Positions 21,720 through 31,485 of a stretch of DNA of 64,000 nucleotides are shown here, in pieces. The stretch is from Marinobacter salexigens (lineage in GTDB: Bacteria > Pseudomonadota > Gammaproteobacteria > Pseudomonadales > Oleiphilaceae), in the NCBI RefSeq assembly GCF_018860765.1, contig NZ_JAHKPV010000021.1, positions 115,781 to 179,780 of the forward strand, in the 5' to 3' direction. The translations under genes and the position numbers were made by a program. Below the pieces are notes generated by a model. That model saw only the letters and a list, made by a program, of their open reading frames with translations, did not search any database and was not told the DNA's origin. Every line of letters begins with the position of its first letter. Position 1 is the stretch's first letter.

Positions 21720-22628
21720 TTAACGATTGCTCTGCCACTGACGGAGGTCCTGCTCGGTAATCGCAAAAACACCGTCGCCGCCATTATTGAACTCCAGCCA
21801 AGTGAACGGAAGTTCCGGATACGCCTCATCCAGAGCTACCCAGCTATTCCCAACCTCGACTACCAGCAGGCCGCCGGGCGTAAGATGCTCCGCTGCTCCG
21901 GCAATAATCCGATGGGCAATATCCAAACCATCATCGCCTGCTGCAAGCCCTAGCACCGGCTCATGATGAAACTCATCTGGCATATCACCGATATCTTCCG
22001 CATCAACATAGGGCGGATTACTGACAATGATATCGTACTGACCGGTGATATTCGCGAACACATCCGACTCTACCGTGCGCACCCGGCCATGAAGCTCATG
22101 CAAATCAATGTTGGATTCTGCAACTGCCAGAGCTTCAGGCGAGATATCCGACAAATCAACGGCGGCATTCTCAAATACCCAGGCCGTTCCTATGCCGATA
22201 CAGCCGCTTCCGGTGCAAAGATCGAGAATTCGCTCAACAGGCTTATCGCCAAGCCAGGGCTGGAATCCGTTTTCAATCAGCTCCCCAATTGGCGAGCGTG
22301 GCACTAAAACCCGTTCGTCCACATTGAACGGCATACCCATAAACCAAGCTTCACCCAATAGATACGCTAGGGGAACACGCTCGTCGATGCGACGACGGAG
22401 GCGCTCAAGAATAAGCAAGCGCTCTTCCCGGGTCAGCCGGGCATCCAGAAACAGGGTGTTGTTTTCTAGCGGTAGGTGCAGGCTGCGCATCACCAATTGC
22501 ACGGCCTCATCCCACACGTTATCCGTGCCATGGCCGAAAAAAACCGGCGAAGCGGCAAACTGTGAAGACGCGTAACGAAGATAATCGCGAACGGTGTGAA
22601 GGTCGTCAATCGGGCTGGTCACAAGCAC
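21720..22628 (-). CDS. prmB: Ribosomal protein L3 N5-glutamine methyltransferase
   Basis: PrmB methylates a glutamine of ribosomal protein L3 using SAM. The 302-residue protein has the catalytic NPPY at 204-207, the SAM motif [12 protein letters not shown] (about 135-146) and RSPIGELIE (111-119), which separates PrmB from PrmC. The start is GTG with AGGA close upstream; a second GTG two codons later is possible. Confidence 0.94.
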   Translation of the reverse strand: MLVTSPIDDLHTVRDYLRYASSQFAASPVFFGHGTDNVWDEAVQLVMRSLHLPLENNTLFLDARLTREERLLILERLRRRIDERVPLAYLLGEAWFMGMPFNVDERVLVPRSPIGELIENGFQPWLGDKPVERILDLCTGSGCIGIGTAWVFENAAVDLSDISPEALAVAESNIDLHELHGRVRTVESDVFANITGQYDIIVSNPPYVDAEDIGDMPDEFHHEPVLGLAAGDDGLDIAHRIIAGAAEHLTPGGLLVVEVGNSWVALDEAYPELPFTWLEFNNGGDGVFAITEQDLRQWQSNR

Positions 22629-22657
22629 TGCTTCCTGTCATGTCGGATTCAGCGCGG

Positions 22658-22663
22658 ATTATA
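22658..22663 (-). promoter_or_regulatory. Candidate -10 element upstream of prmB
   Basis: A perfect TATAAT lies 30 nt upstream of the prmB GTG on the minus strand. No good -35 hexamer is found at 16-18 bp spacing. It probably drives prmB-aroC. Confidence 0.4.
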
Positions 22664-22716
22664 CGCTGTTTCAAGGCCTTGCTGCAGCCACCAAATTAGG
22701 GTTCAGCCTTATAGGC

Positions 22717-23865
22717 TCATACAGCCAAAGGCCCGGAGCTGTTCCGGTTTTCTTCAAACCGGTCCAAAGCCGCAGTCATGCGCTCACGCCCCAATTGAAT
22801 CAGTTCCGGAGCCTTATGGAAGTCATAAATACGGCAGGAGTTTTTAGGGATGTTAACCAGCAAATCTGGTGGGTAACCAGCAAGCTTGTATTGCACCAGA
22901 GCGCTCTGCATGGTTTCAATGGTCAAGTTCACAACGTCGAACTTGCCGAGGCCCAGCTTGTCCCAGTTGATTGTTTCGTGTTCTTCCTGACGTTTGTTAT
23001 TGTCTTGTTTATTCCGGCTCTTTTTCTGCACTTCTTTCGAGATTTTATCCTCAGGGCTTTCCTCATCACCCGGCTTTCCCGCGCTCAGGGATTTTAACGT
23101 GTCCCAGTCAAACCAGCGGGTGGCTTTATCGCGAAACCTATCCACCCATTCATCCGGGTTCTCGTTAGCAGCCTCATCCTCACTGTGCATAAAGGCGGCA
23201 TCGGGCAACCTTTGCCGCCGATCTTCTTCACCGCTGAGATTCACTGCAAACACGAGATCAGCATGGGCTGAAATGGTCGGAATAATAGGCAGCGGATTTA
23301 GCAATGCCCCATCAACCAGAACTCGGCCATCCAAAACCATGGGGGTGACAACGCTTGGAATAGCGACGGATGCCCGAATGGCCCTGTCTAAAGGGCCCTC
23401 TTGAAACCAAATTTCCTTATGAGCCAACAAATCCGTTGCAACGGCGGTGTAATGCAGGGGCAGATTTTCAATTCGAGTATCTCCCAGCATCTCCCGCACG
23501 ACTGAGAAGATCTTTTCCCCTCGAATCGCACCAACTGAGTTGAAGGTTAGATCCAGCAATTTGAGCACATCAAATTGGCCAAGCCCAGTTACCCAGTCTT
23601 TGTAATCTTGCATCTTGCCCGCTGCATACATACCGCCCACCAGAGCACCCATGGAGCAGCCGGAAATAGCCACAATGTTGTAGTCGCGCTCGGCAAGAAC
23701 TTCGATAGCACCTATGTGGGCATAGCCTCTAGCACCGCCACTGCCCAAGGTTAAGGCAACAGTCTGGCGTTTGCGTTCAGGAGGCTTAGGCTCAGCGCTG
23801 GCGTTCGACTCTACGGCCGATAGGTCTGAACTCTCCAGAACCTTGGATGCATCATTATCAGGCAC
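22717..23865 (-). CDS. Patatin-like phospholipase (NTE/RssA type)
   Basis: This 382-residue protein has a patatin serine lipase fold: oxyanion loop GSGGARGYAHIG (41-52), nucleophile Ser71 in GCSMG, and catalytic Asp185 in VDGALLNP. A non-conserved charged insertion (DEESPEDKISKEVQKKSRNK region) lies in the C-terminal half. No signal peptide is seen, so it probably acts in the cytosol or at the inner membrane face on phospholipids or lysophospholipids. The start is GTG with GAGG upstream. Substrate unknown. Confidence 0.85.
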   Translation of the reverse strand: MPDNDASKVLESSDLSAVESNASAEPKPPERKRQTVALTLGSGGARGYAHIGAIEVLAERDYNIVAISGCSMGALVGGMYAAGKMQDYKDWVTGLGQFDVLKLLDLTFNSVGAIRGEKIFSVVREMLGDTRIENLPLHYTAVATDLLAHKEIWFQEGPLDRAIRASVAIPSVVTPMVLDGRVLVDGALLNPLPIIPTISAHADLVFAVNLSGEEDRRQRLPDAAFMHSEDEAANENPDEWVDRFRDKATRWFDWDTLKSLSAGKPGDEESPEDKISKEVQKKSRNKQDNNKRQEEHETINWDKLGLGKFDVVNLTIETMQSALVQYKLAGYPPDLLVNIPKNSCRIYDFHKAPELIQLGRERMTAALDRFEENRNSSGPLAV

Positions 23866-23897
23866 TTGACTACCTCGTTAAGGCTTCTTCGTTAGAT

Positions 23898-24812
23898 CTA
23901 CTGCGTTACAACCATTACTTCAACCCGATCGCCTTGGCGGGTAGGATCCGAAACAACCACCGACGGTCCCACAATAACCAATTCCTGCTGTTGTCTGGAA
24001 ACACCGGTTTTCGCCAAAACCTCGGAAAGCGACTCTGCCGCCTTGCGGGCTCGCTCCATGGCGCGGATGAAAGATTCATTCTCACCAAGTGCGGAGTAAC
24101 CAACAAGAATCACCTTGGCACCCTCAATCCGGGCAAGATCGCCAACTTTTCTGCGATCCGTGGCCTGCCAGTTAAACCGGTAGGTAACGCCGCCCTGCCA
24201 AGGTACAACCACCGGCCCCACAATACGGTTATTAACCGAGCCAAGACCCGGAACTGAAGCGCCAGCCGCAACCTTCATGTGCTCTACCCAAACGTACTCT
24301 CTAAGATTACCCCGGGTAACTGTATATACAGACGTCAGCCAACGACTGCCATCGTCGGCTACGACACCTGCCACCAAATAATCTTGGGTGCCATCCCTAC
24401 CGTAGAGAACTGGTTGATGAAAGATCTGGTTTGCCCACACGTTGCTGCGGCCACACCGAATGCCCGAGCACTCGAACAAGATTTGCGCGCCACGATCACG
24501 CAGCAGCCCAAGGTAGTGTTCCAACGCTTCCCGGCGGTTGGCATCCCGTGAAATCTGGTAGAGGCGACCCTCCCCAGACACCGGTAACCGGGCCATGGTT
24601 TCTGAGCGAATCTCGTTGTTAACCTCCCGTACCGGGCTGAACAATACAAGGTGGCCGGACGACTCGATAGGCGCCGTCTCTTCGAGCGTGGACTGAGCAA
24701 ATGGCTCCGGCGCAGATTCCGGCAACGCAGCACTGGCAACAGCCGAAGCTGTTGATAGCAGCACAGAAGTCATAAAGCTCAATACAAATAACTTTGGCAA
24801 GGTATTACTCAT
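23898..24812 (-). CDS. DUF4892 family exported protein
   Basis: This 304-residue protein has a signal peptide (about 1-28, ending in a run of Ala). The central CSGIRCGRSNVWANQIF segment and a C-terminal OmpA-like stretch (VGYSALGENESF ... VEVMVV) match what I know of DUF4892 proteins. The function of the family is not known. The ATG at 24812 overlaps the alpha/beta hydrolase stop by 8 nt. A longer in-frame version reaching 24974 would lie inside the hydrolase gene and would put the signal peptide internally, so it is rejected. Confidence 0.8.
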   Translation of the reverse strand: MSNTLPKLFVLSFMTSVLLSTASAVASAALPESAPEPFAQSTLEETAPIESSGHLVLFSPVREVNNEIRSETMARLPVSGEGRLYQISRDANRREALEHYLGLLRDRGAQILFECSGIRCGRSNVWANQIFHQPVLYGRDGTQDYLVAGVVADDGSRWLTSVYTVTRGNLREYVWVEHMKVAAGASVPGLGSVNNRIVGPVVVPWQGGVTYRFNWQATDRRKVGDLARIEGAKVILVGYSALGENESFIRAMERARKAAESLSEVLAKTGVSRQQQELVIVGPSVVVSDPTRQGDRVEVMVVTQ

Positions 24813-25731
24813 TCTCAAGAAAGTGTCTGACAGCATCGACAACCGGGCGAGTATGCCCATCAAGGTGACAATGATGCCCGCCAGGCACATCAACCGTGTG
24901 CAAATTTGGCATGGCGTCCGCACGGCTATCAAGCCCTTCTCTATTAGCCAGCAGCCCTTCCTGAGCACGCACAAACAGAGTTGGTGCCTTAACAGCCTTT
25001 AGCGAAGCCAAGACTTGCTCCTCTGTCATCATCAATGGAGACGGGTGCCTTAACCGCGCATCTGTGCGCCAACCGTAACCGCCGTCTTCAGGCTTCAGGT
25101 TCCTACGAATCAACGCCAGTGCCGCTTCGTGGCTTAGCGGGCTTAACCCGCCCTCACGAACCTTAGCTGCCGTCACAACGTCCGGATAAACCGCTGGCCG
25201 ACCGGAACCTGCGATGCGTTTTTTGATGGACTTACGAAGCTGTGGAACCGTCTCACTGACTGGTCGACTAAGTGCGCCGAGACTGTCGATCATAACCAGC
25301 TTGCGCACCCGCTCCGGAAACGCCGCAGCGTAGAGTGCACCCACAATTCCGCCTAATGAATGGCCAACCACATCCACCTGTTCGAACTGCCCGGATTCGC
25401 AGAAGTGCGTTTCAATCAGTTCGGCAAGGTCCGCAACGTAATCCATTAACTGGTAACTTTGCCCAGCCGGGCGATGGCCGGAATGCCCGTGACCTGCCAT
25501 ATCCACAGCATACAGCGACGACCACTGCGCCAATTCCGGCGCTATTTTGGAGAAAGTCAGACTGTTATCCAGCCAACCATGAAGCATAATCACGGGCAAC
25601 TTGGCAGGTTTCGGAGCATCCGGTACTGGCCAACTGAGACCTGCAAGCGTGATGTGCCTCAGCGGCCACACCATCTCACACGCCCCTACCGAACTACCCG
25701 CATCAGCGGTCGAAAGGGCAAGATCGTTCAT
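24805..25731 (-). CDS. Alpha/beta hydrolase
   Basis: This 308-residue cytosolic hydrolase has HGWLDN forming the oxyanion hole (about 50-55), nucleophile Ser125 in GHSLGG and a C-terminal catalytic His in GGHHCHLDG. Substrate is not evident. Two starts compete: GTG at 25749 overlapping the pilZ stop, and ATG at 25731 preceded by GAGG. The ATG is used. The gene is tightly linked to pilZ and the DUF4892 gene. Confidence 0.86.
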   Translation of the reverse strand: MNDLALSTADAGSSVGACEMVWPLRHITLAGLSWPVPDAPKPAKLPVIMLHGWLDNSLTFSKIAPELAQWSSLYAVDMAGHGHSGHRPAGQSYQLMDYVADLAELIETHFCESGQFEQVDVVGHSLGGIVGALYAAAFPERVRKLVMIDSLGALSRPVSETVPQLRKSIKKRIAGSGRPAVYPDVVTAAKVREGGLSPLSHEAALALIRRNLKPEDGGYGWRTDARLRHPSPLMMTEEQVLASLKAVKAPTLFVRAQEGLLANREGLDSRADAMPNLHTVDVPGGHHCHLDGHTRPVVDAVRHFLENE

Positions 25732-25745
25732 CTGGGAAGCGGGCC

Positions 25746-26096
25746 TCACATTGTGTGTGTCGGGCGGTCAGAGCTGAGCGAGCCTGCAAGATAGGATTCA
25801 ATCTTGGTCTTGGCGCTTTCATCATCGCCATTGAACTGAACACCAATGCCAGCCGCACGATTCCCCTGCGCGCCTTTAGGCGTAATCCAGATAACCTTGC
25901 CTGCAACAGGCAGCTTTTCGGGCTCATCCATCAGGTTTAGTAGCAGAAACACTTCATCGCCGAGCTGGTATTGCTTTTGGGTAGGTATAAAAAGACCGCC
26001 CTGACGAATGTATGGCATGTAAGCGGCGTACAAAACCGCTTTATCCTTAATCGTCAGGGTAAGAATGCCGCTGCGCGCACCAAATCCGGGCCCCAT
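25746..26096 (-). CDS. pilZ: Type IV pilus assembly protein PilZ
   Basis: This 116-residue single-domain PilZ protein closely matches Pseudomonas PilZ (GARSGILTLTIKDKAVLYAAYMP, GNRAAGIGVQF and a C-terminal THTM, as I recall that sequence). PilZ is needed for type IV pilus assembly. It works through the PilB/FimX axis and lacks the N-terminal RxxxR that binds c-di-GMP; that motif is also absent here. The ATG at 26096 has AAGG 9 nt upstream; a GTG three codons earlier sits too close to it. It follows holB, as in Pseudomonas. Confidence 0.94.
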   Translation of the reverse strand: MGPGFGARSGILTLTIKDKAVLYAAYMPYIRQGGLFIPTQKQYQLGDEVFLLLNLMDEPEKLPVAGKVIWITPKGAQGNRAAGIGVQFNGDDESAKTKIESYLAGSLSSDRPTHTM

Positions 26097-26147
26097 ATCT
26101 GACACCTTCTAAAAATGAATGTTAAAACGTTAAACAAATCGTGCGGG

Positions 26148-26195
26148 AGAAAAACACCTGATCATGCGTTATAACTTCAGATGATAGCAGGTGTT
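26148..26195 (-). terminator. Hairpin terminator after holB
   Basis: AACACCTG-ATCAT (26153-26165) pairs with ATGAT-AG-CAGGTGTT (26181-26195), with a 2-nt bulge. The loop contains the palindrome GTTATAAC. On the minus strand TTTTT follows the stem. It separates holB from pilZ, so pilZ may have its own promoter or depend on read-through. Confidence 0.6.
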
Positions 26196-26211
26196 CCTGC
26201 TAAACGCGCAA

Positions 26212-27243
26212 TCAGGACGCCCGACGCTTGGTGGGCATCAGCTCCCGCCAAGCAATTAGCAACCGACTGGCCTCGAGCTCAGGGTTGACGTTATATACGC
26301 CAGCCGCCCGGGTCTCGCGAACCTGATCCAATAACTCATGGGCACGCCAGGCCGGGTTTTTACTCGCCAAAAAAAACAGCATTTCCTCAGCTTCGTGATC
26401 GTTTGCTGTACCTCCGGCACATAACCGGGCCAAGTCCGAGGCCCAGCCTTCAAACAGCCAAAGCATGTCTTCCAACCCCAATGCTTTAAAAGCCTTTGCA
26501 GCCTCAGCTACCGCGACCTGACCTTTCATAAACTGACGAAACTTGTCGAACGCCTCATCACGCAGTGCCGGAAACTCGCCTGTGGCGTATTCCAGCGCCA
26601 AACGCGGTGCATTACCCGCCAGCATTAGCGACTTGGACATAAGCTCTGGAGAGGGCTGCTTGCCACCTTCAAGCTTCGCCACCTCGCTAACAAGCCACTG
26701 CTCGGCCTGCTCAGCGGAGGGAACAGGAATGGACATTACCTGACACCGAGAACGTATGGTTGGCAAAACAGGCCGACCACTCTCCTGCAGAAGTATAAGA
26801 ACAAAATCGGGTACCGGCTCTTCGAGGGTTTTCAACAGAGCATTGGCAGAGTTGATATTAAGTTGGTCCGCGCGGTCGATTACGGCAATCTTGCGACTGG
26901 CAACTTGCGGAGAGGATACGGCAAAAGCCGAGAGCTGCCGTATCTGCTCAATTTTTATCATCCGGGACTTTTCCGGTGCATACACCCGAACATCCGGATG
27001 ACTGGATGCCGCGATCAGCTGGCATTGGCGACACTGGCCACAGGCAACCGGCGTACCGGCTTCCTTATTCAAGGGCGCAGCACACAACAGCAAGCTTGAT
27101 ACTGCATCCGCCCAGGCTCGCTTACCCACACCACACTCACCGGTCACCAAGAGCGCATGGGGCAGTCTACCTTCAGAAAGGCGATTTTGAATCGTCTGCC
27201 AGGGCTTTTGAAACCAAGGCATTTTAAAAGTTATATCAGTCAC
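26212..27243 (-). CDS. holB: DNA polymerase III, delta-prime subunit
   Basis: HolB is part of the clamp loader. The 343-residue protein has a P-loop-like GECGVGKR (35-42), a zinc module (Cys54, Cys68, Cys71, Cys74) and the SRC motif (TIRSRCQVM), all typical. The GTG at 27243 has AGGAA 6 nt upstream and overlaps the stop of the preceding tgpA gene by 8 nt. In most gammaproteobacteria tmk precedes holB; here a DUF58-TgpA pair does. Confidence 0.94.
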   Translation of the reverse strand: MTDITFKMPWFQKPWQTIQNRLSEGRLPHALLVTGECGVGKRAWADAVSSLLLCAAPLNKEAGTPVACGQCRQCQLIAASSHPDVRVYAPEKSRMIKIEQIRQLSAFAVSSPQVASRKIAVIDRADQLNINSANALLKTLEEPVPDFVLILLQESGRPVLPTIRSRCQVMSIPVPSAEQAEQWLVSEVAKLEGGKQPSPELMSKSLMLAGNAPRLALEYATGEFPALRDEAFDKFRQFMKGQVAVAEAAKAFKALGLEDMLWLFEGWASDLARLCAGGTANDHEAEEMLFFLASKNPAWRAHELLDQVRETRAAGVYNVNPELEASRLLIAWRELMPTKRRAS

Positions 27244-29350
27244 TGTGCTTTCCTGAATGGGCAAGGCTCCGGGAGTTTGAACGCTGGGTTTTACTAGCTT
27301 TGCGAAGCTGTCGCTTCATGGTGGCAAGCAGTCTGCGCATGCGCTGTACATCATCACTGCCATCCCGAGCCGCGGCCGATTTGGATTGCGGTCTATAATA
27401 GTGGCTGTTGACCATCCGAGCAAAAAGCCGTGCGGCATCTGCCACCGCCGGTTCTGCAGCCGCCAGCCGGGAGGCCAAAGCAGACGGTGTTTCGCCACTC
27501 CTGACAGGCACCCCTGCGCGCTCACATAGCTGATACCAAGCGCCCAAAACACGGCCGTAACGATCCCGGCTTGCACCCCGGCGCATTTGCAGCGCCGATA
27601 TCAAACCAGCTATAAGCAGCCCCACTCCGACAATACCGGCGGTAATATACCCAAGCTCCTTGATACCTAAGCCGCCGGGCAGCCGGGACATTAGATCCAT
27701 CTGGCTTTGACCCTGATAGCCAACTACCCAGCGCTGCCATTGATAGTTAATCCGATCGAGCTGCTGACTTGCCCACCGAATAAGCGCCACATCCCCATAC
27801 CGTTGGGCAGAAGCCCACTCGTTCTCGAGGAATGAGCCTTCCTCGGCCACGGCATCCCGTAAACCGGATTCAATTCTGTTTGGCGCAATTGCAGCGGTAG
27901 GGTCAATACGAACCCAGCCTTGCCCTTCTACCCAAGCTTCGACCCAAGCGTGGGCATCGTACTGGCGCACTACAAGGTATTCGTCACCCGCACCACTTTC
28001 ACCGCCCTGATAGCCAACCACAACCCTTGCAGGAATGCCTGCCGAGCGCAGCACAAACGTTGTCGCGCCAGCATAATGTGCGCAGAACCCGCGCATGTCG
28101 TCGAATAGCAGGCTGTCGATGCCGTCATTGGGCATTTTAGGCGGGCGCAAGGTGTAAAAATAAGGTTGCTCCCGGAACCGGTTAAGGAGAGATCGAATGA
28201 CGCCCACATCACTATTGGAGTGCCGCAGGTCTGCTGCCAATGCACGCGCTCTCGGGTTTCCGTAAGCCGGGAGTTGCAGATACCGGCGGGCTTGCCCTGG
28301 CTCTAACTCGGGCACTGTTTGCTCTGGCGAGTTGTCACGGGCCAGCCTATACCGGACCGGACTATCCGCTGGGCGGCGGAAGCGGAACAGATCGTCTGCT
28401 TCTTTCCCAACGTTGTCTGAAACCGCCACTGAGCTTTCGAGTGCAAATGCCCAGCGCTGATCGGTGGGCTCCATCAAAACATCGTATTCTTCCGGTTGCA
28501 GTTCACCAACACCACCATCCACATTCACCCGCCCCGGTCGACGGTAAGTCTCATAGCCGCCCTGACGCCAGGTTCCATCATCAAGGGTATCCAGAATAAG
28601 TCCTCGCCAGTATCTATCCCGGTAGGCGGGCATGGGGCCACCAAAGGTTACCCGAAAAGCCCGGTCACTGCTTTGCGCGAGGCTGGATATGTCTCCAGGG
28701 CGCATAGTGTCGCTTATACCCGTACGCGCACTGCCAGACACCAAAGGCACGCTCCACAAAGGCTCCATACGGGGGAAAAACACAAACAGCAATACAACAA
28801 TCGGCAGGACTTTTAACAGCATGACACCTAACCTGCGCCACCCCGCCTTCATACCACCGGGAAGCTCCGGTGCATTGAGCACCTGCAACCCGATTAACAA
28901 CAAACCAATGGCGGCAATGTTCACTAGCGCCCAGTGAATTTCCTGATGGAACAAAAAGTTCACCGTCGCCAGATACACCAAAATATAGAACAGCACATAG
29001 AAATCCCGGGCAGTGCGGGTTTCGAGCCACTTCAAGCCAACCGTCAGTACAAAAAACGAAGCCGCTGTGTCTACGGTAAAACTGCCTTGAACGCGAAGGA
29101 GATAAACCGCAATCAGTGACAGCAAAATGCCCGTGCGCAGCCAACGCCCCGGCAAGCGCACACGGCCCTGCTGAGTCAGCCAGCGCCAGCCAGCCAAAAC
29201 AACACATATCGCCACCAACCACACTGGAAGCCGATCAAGCTGAGGCGTCAATAGCAACGCAAAGCTAACCATCAGCCACAGCAGCGCGCGCGAAGGCAGC
29301 GTGTCGCTTTGCGTTTCTGGCTCCTGCTTAGGGCGATTCCAAAAACTCAT
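27236..29350 (-). CDS. tgpA: TgpA-type membrane transglutaminase-like protein (DUF3488)
   Basis: This 704-residue membrane protein has several N-terminal membrane segments, then a periplasmic transglutaminase-like domain. Its probable catalytic triad is Cys (GFCAHYAG, near residue 420), His (DAHAWVEAW, near 465) and Asp (RIDPT, near 481). Another membrane segment lies near 560-580, followed by a DUF4129-like tail. The Pseudomonas homologue TgpA is essential in some strains, but its substrate is unclear. It overlaps the DUF58 stop as ATGA. Confidence 0.9.
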   Translation of the reverse strand: MSFWNRPKQEPETQSDTLPSRALLWLMVSFALLLTPQLDRLPVWLVAICVVLAGWRWLTQQGRVRLPGRWLRTGILLSLIAVYLLRVQGSFTVDTAASFFVLTVGLKWLETRTARDFYVLFYILVYLATVNFLFHQEIHWALVNIAAIGLLLIGLQVLNAPELPGGMKAGWRRLGVMLLKVLPIVVLLFVFFPRMEPLWSVPLVSGSARTGISDTMRPGDISSLAQSSDRAFRVTFGGPMPAYRDRYWRGLILDTLDDGTWRQGGYETYRRPGRVNVDGGVGELQPEEYDVLMEPTDQRWAFALESSVAVSDNVGKEADDLFRFRRPADSPVRYRLARDNSPEQTVPELEPGQARRYLQLPAYGNPRARALAADLRHSNSDVGVIRSLLNRFREQPYFYTLRPPKMPNDGIDSLLFDDMRGFCAHYAGATTFVLRSAGIPARVVVGYQGGESGAGDEYLVVRQYDAHAWVEAWVEGQGWVRIDPTAAIAPNRIESGLRDAVAEEGSFLENEWASAQRYGDVALIRWASQQLDRINYQWQRWVVGYQGQSQMDLMSRLPGGLGIKELGYITAGIVGVGLLIAGLISALQMRRGASRDRYGRVLGAWYQLCERAGVPVRSGETPSALASRLAAAEPAVADAARLFARMVNSHYYRPQSKSAAARDGSDDVQRMRRLLATMKRQLRKASKTQRSNSRSLAHSGKHSD

Positions 29351-30381
29351 ATCACGGCTCCCGGCTTCACTCTTCTACCTGAATCTGTCTTCCGGCGGGT
29401 CCCATAGGGCGCACCCAAAGCCTCCCGTGGTTTTTCTTCACCCCATACCGCCAAAGCTCTGAGGCAGCGGGCTGCATGGGCTGGGCCAGAATCCGGTTCT
29501 ATCACCTGCCCCGGCAAGTTTAGACCGAAGCGGGCTCCGTTCTTACCGCGTTCAACCACCAGCCAAGCTAGGTAGCTGAGTCGAACCTCATGGTCAGTGC
29601 CAGCAAAGGCATTGAAATCCAGCCAATGGGGGCTGCCTTTATCGGCCTCCCAGTCCGCCACCACCATTTGCCCGCTGCGGGCAAAACGCTTCCACATGAC
29701 ACGCTGACTCATATCCCCATCGCGCCACGGGCGCAGCTCAGCATGGTCGTTCCCTTCCGGAGATCGCGAGCTGGCTGTTTGTTCACCATCATCAACCGAG
29801 CTGGCCACGTCAGGAGCCGCAATGGGTCGGGGAAACACCACAGCTGCGGAGACCGGACGCATCCAAGACCATGCCTTAAGCAAACCAAAGGGGAAACGGG
29901 TTTCAATTCGGATGCTGTCTGGGCGGAGATACCCCCGAAAAGCAGAGTTTACTGGCAGAGCAACATCGGCAGACTGCCCCGAGGATACATGGCCGACTCG
30001 AACCGAACTGTCACCGTCAGACAGAGTGACGGCTATGGCGTCGTCTTTGCCTGCTGCCGCCCGTAAGCGGAAGAGAATATCATCGCCAGCGAACCCCTCG
30101 CCTGCTTGAACAAGTGTTAGCTCAAGGCCCGCAAGGTTTCGGTGGGTTTGGTGCATAGCGCCTACAAATACAGCGCCTAGTAGAAAGGTTACGAGGTAAA
30201 TCAGGCTATTTTGGTAGTTAATACCGGTAATCAGCATGATCAACAATAGTACGCCGAACACCACACCGGGCGCCGTTGGCAAAATGAAAAGGTTTCTCTG
30301 GGTGAGTAACTGGACATCAGAGCGCGGAATCCGACGGTTTATCCAGCGCTGCCAGCGGCTACGAATTAGTCTGCTCATCAT
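29347..30381 (-). CDS. DUF58 domain-containing protein
   Basis: This 344-residue protein has two N-terminal membrane segments (about 29-72), a beta-rich middle and a DUF58 motif (SRSPEGNDHAELRPWRDGD). DUF58 proteins usually sit in MoxR-DUF58-TgpA operons thought to assemble or modify envelope complexes. Here the MoxR gene is missing upstream; the only MoxR in the window (62887) is linked to a VWA gene instead. Two adjacent ATGs could start it. Confidence 0.88.
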   Translation of the reverse strand: MMSRLIRSRWQRWINRRIPRSDVQLLTQRNLFILPTAPGVVFGVLLLIMLITGINYQNSLIYLVTFLLGAVFVGAMHQTHRNLAGLELTLVQAGEGFAGDDILFRLRAAAGKDDAIAVTLSDGDSSVRVGHVSSGQSADVALPVNSAFRGYLRPDSIRIETRFPFGLLKAWSWMRPVSAAVVFPRPIAAPDVASSVDDGEQTASSRSPEGNDHAELRPWRDGDMSQRVMWKRFARSGQMVVADWEADKGSPHWLDFNAFAGTDHEVRLSYLAWLVVERGKNGARFGLNLPGQVIEPDSGPAHAARCLRALAVWGEEKPREALGAPYGTRRKTDSGRRVKPGAVI

Positions 30382-30639
30382 GCCCCTAAGGCCGTAAGAT
30401 TTAAGTAAAGTTCAACACGAAACGATAGCCGCCATGGTAACCCTCTTCGCAAGGCTTTTATAACTGTACGGCAAATCAAGGATGCTGATCACAAACTAGC
30501 ACTCACACGCTTGAAAAGCGGCGAAACAACCTGAATACTGAAAATTAGCACCGGAATTCGGTCAGATAGAGATGCGTACTGATTGCTGTAACCTCAGACA
30601 CACCTCGTACCTGAGCTCATCGCAGCAAGAGGCCAGACT

Positions 30640-31317
30640 ATGAACCACCAAAACTTGCCTGCCGGGTACACCTCCCGCGCAGCGACCTTCACCAAGAACA
30701 CCACCAACATTGCAGCAGCGATTGCCGCAGTACTTGCCTCAGTGGCTTCAGCTCCAACTGTCGCAGGCGTCCAGACCATGACCTCCGATGAAATGGTCGA
30801 CACCTACGTGAAAGATTCTGCAGTTATTGTAGTACCAAGAGAAGGCCGAAAATCGGAAGCTGACCGCCAGCGCATTATCCGAGCTCTAACTATTTCCCCC
30901 GGCGAGCCGGTTATTACCGAAGCGGAAGAAGAAGCTTACCGGGAAGCACTGCAACGATTGACCGAGGAAGGTAATTCAGACGCCCTCGCAAACGCAGAAG
31001 AAGAATTCCTGCGCCGTGCACTGCTACTCCCTCAGGACGAGCTAGCCAGAGCCCAGCCTCCCGCAGAGTTTACGCCCAACCTTCCACCGCTTGTTTTTGG
31101 GCAGCAGATGCAGATTCCGGATGAGCCTTTTACACAGTCGTTTCTGAACGATCAGTTAGGCATAGGCTTTGATGGGCAGAATCTGAATTTCTCGATTGGC
31201 ACACCGCCAGGTATAGACCGGATACAGCTGCCGCAAGGGATTAACGAAGGCCCGATTCAGCTAACGCCAAGACCGGGTGGTGGGTTTGATCTATCAATCA
31301 AGGTGCCGGATCAGTAG
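30640..31317 (+). CDS. Secreted protein of unknown function
   Basis: This 225-residue protein is not recognised. It has an N-terminal hydrophobic stretch at about 22-43 (NIAAAIAAVLASVASAPTVAG) after a long 20-residue polar leader, consistent with an atypical signal peptide. An acidic helical middle follows (EEAYREALQRLTEEG). The C-terminal part is rich in Gly, Pro, Asn and Gln (PPGIDRIQLPQGINEGP). AGAGG precedes the ATG. It ends in a strong terminator and faces a DUF6160 gene across two hairpins. Confidence 0.75.
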   Translation: MNHQNLPAGYTSRAATFTKNTTNIAAAIAAVLASVASAPTVAGVQTMTSDEMVDTYVKDSAVIVVPREGRKSEADRQRIIRALTISPGEPVITEAEEEAYREALQRLTEEGNSDALANAEEEFLRRALLLPQDELARAQPPAEFTPNLPPLVFGQQMQIPDEPFTQSFLNDQLGIGFDGQNLNFSIGTPPGIDRIQLPQGINEGPIQLTPRPGGGFDLSIKVPDQ

Positions 31318-31351
31318 AGAATCGAGCACTTTATAAGATAAACCCCGAATC

Positions 31352-31389
31352 AAAAAACGGCAGCTTGAAGATTCAAGCTGCCGTTTTTT
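31352..31389 (+). terminator. Intrinsic terminator of the 30640 gene
   Basis: CGGCAGCTTGA pairs with TCAAGCTGCCG (about 31358-31368 with 31373-31383), followed by six T. A run of six A before the stem makes it usable on both strands. Confidence 0.9.
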
Positions 31390-31430
31390 ATTGCTGCCCG
31401 GACTACCTTTTCCGATTGTGCTCTACCGGA

Positions 31431-31461
31431 ACGAAAAACGCCCCGCAATGCGGGGCGTTTT
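31431..31461 (-). terminator. Intrinsic terminator of the DUF6160 gene
   Basis: AAAACGCCCCGC/GCGGGGCGTTTT (31435-31446 with 31450-31461) forms a perfect GC-rich stem with a 3-nt loop. On the minus strand a T-run follows. It lies about 25 nt beyond the stop. Confidence 0.9.
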
Positions 31462-31485
31462 AACACTACTGGTGTTCAGGTCAAA

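Noticed and set aside
23898..24974. Longer version of the DUF4892 protein
   Set aside because: The extra 54 residues lie within the hydrolase gene and would bury the signal peptide.
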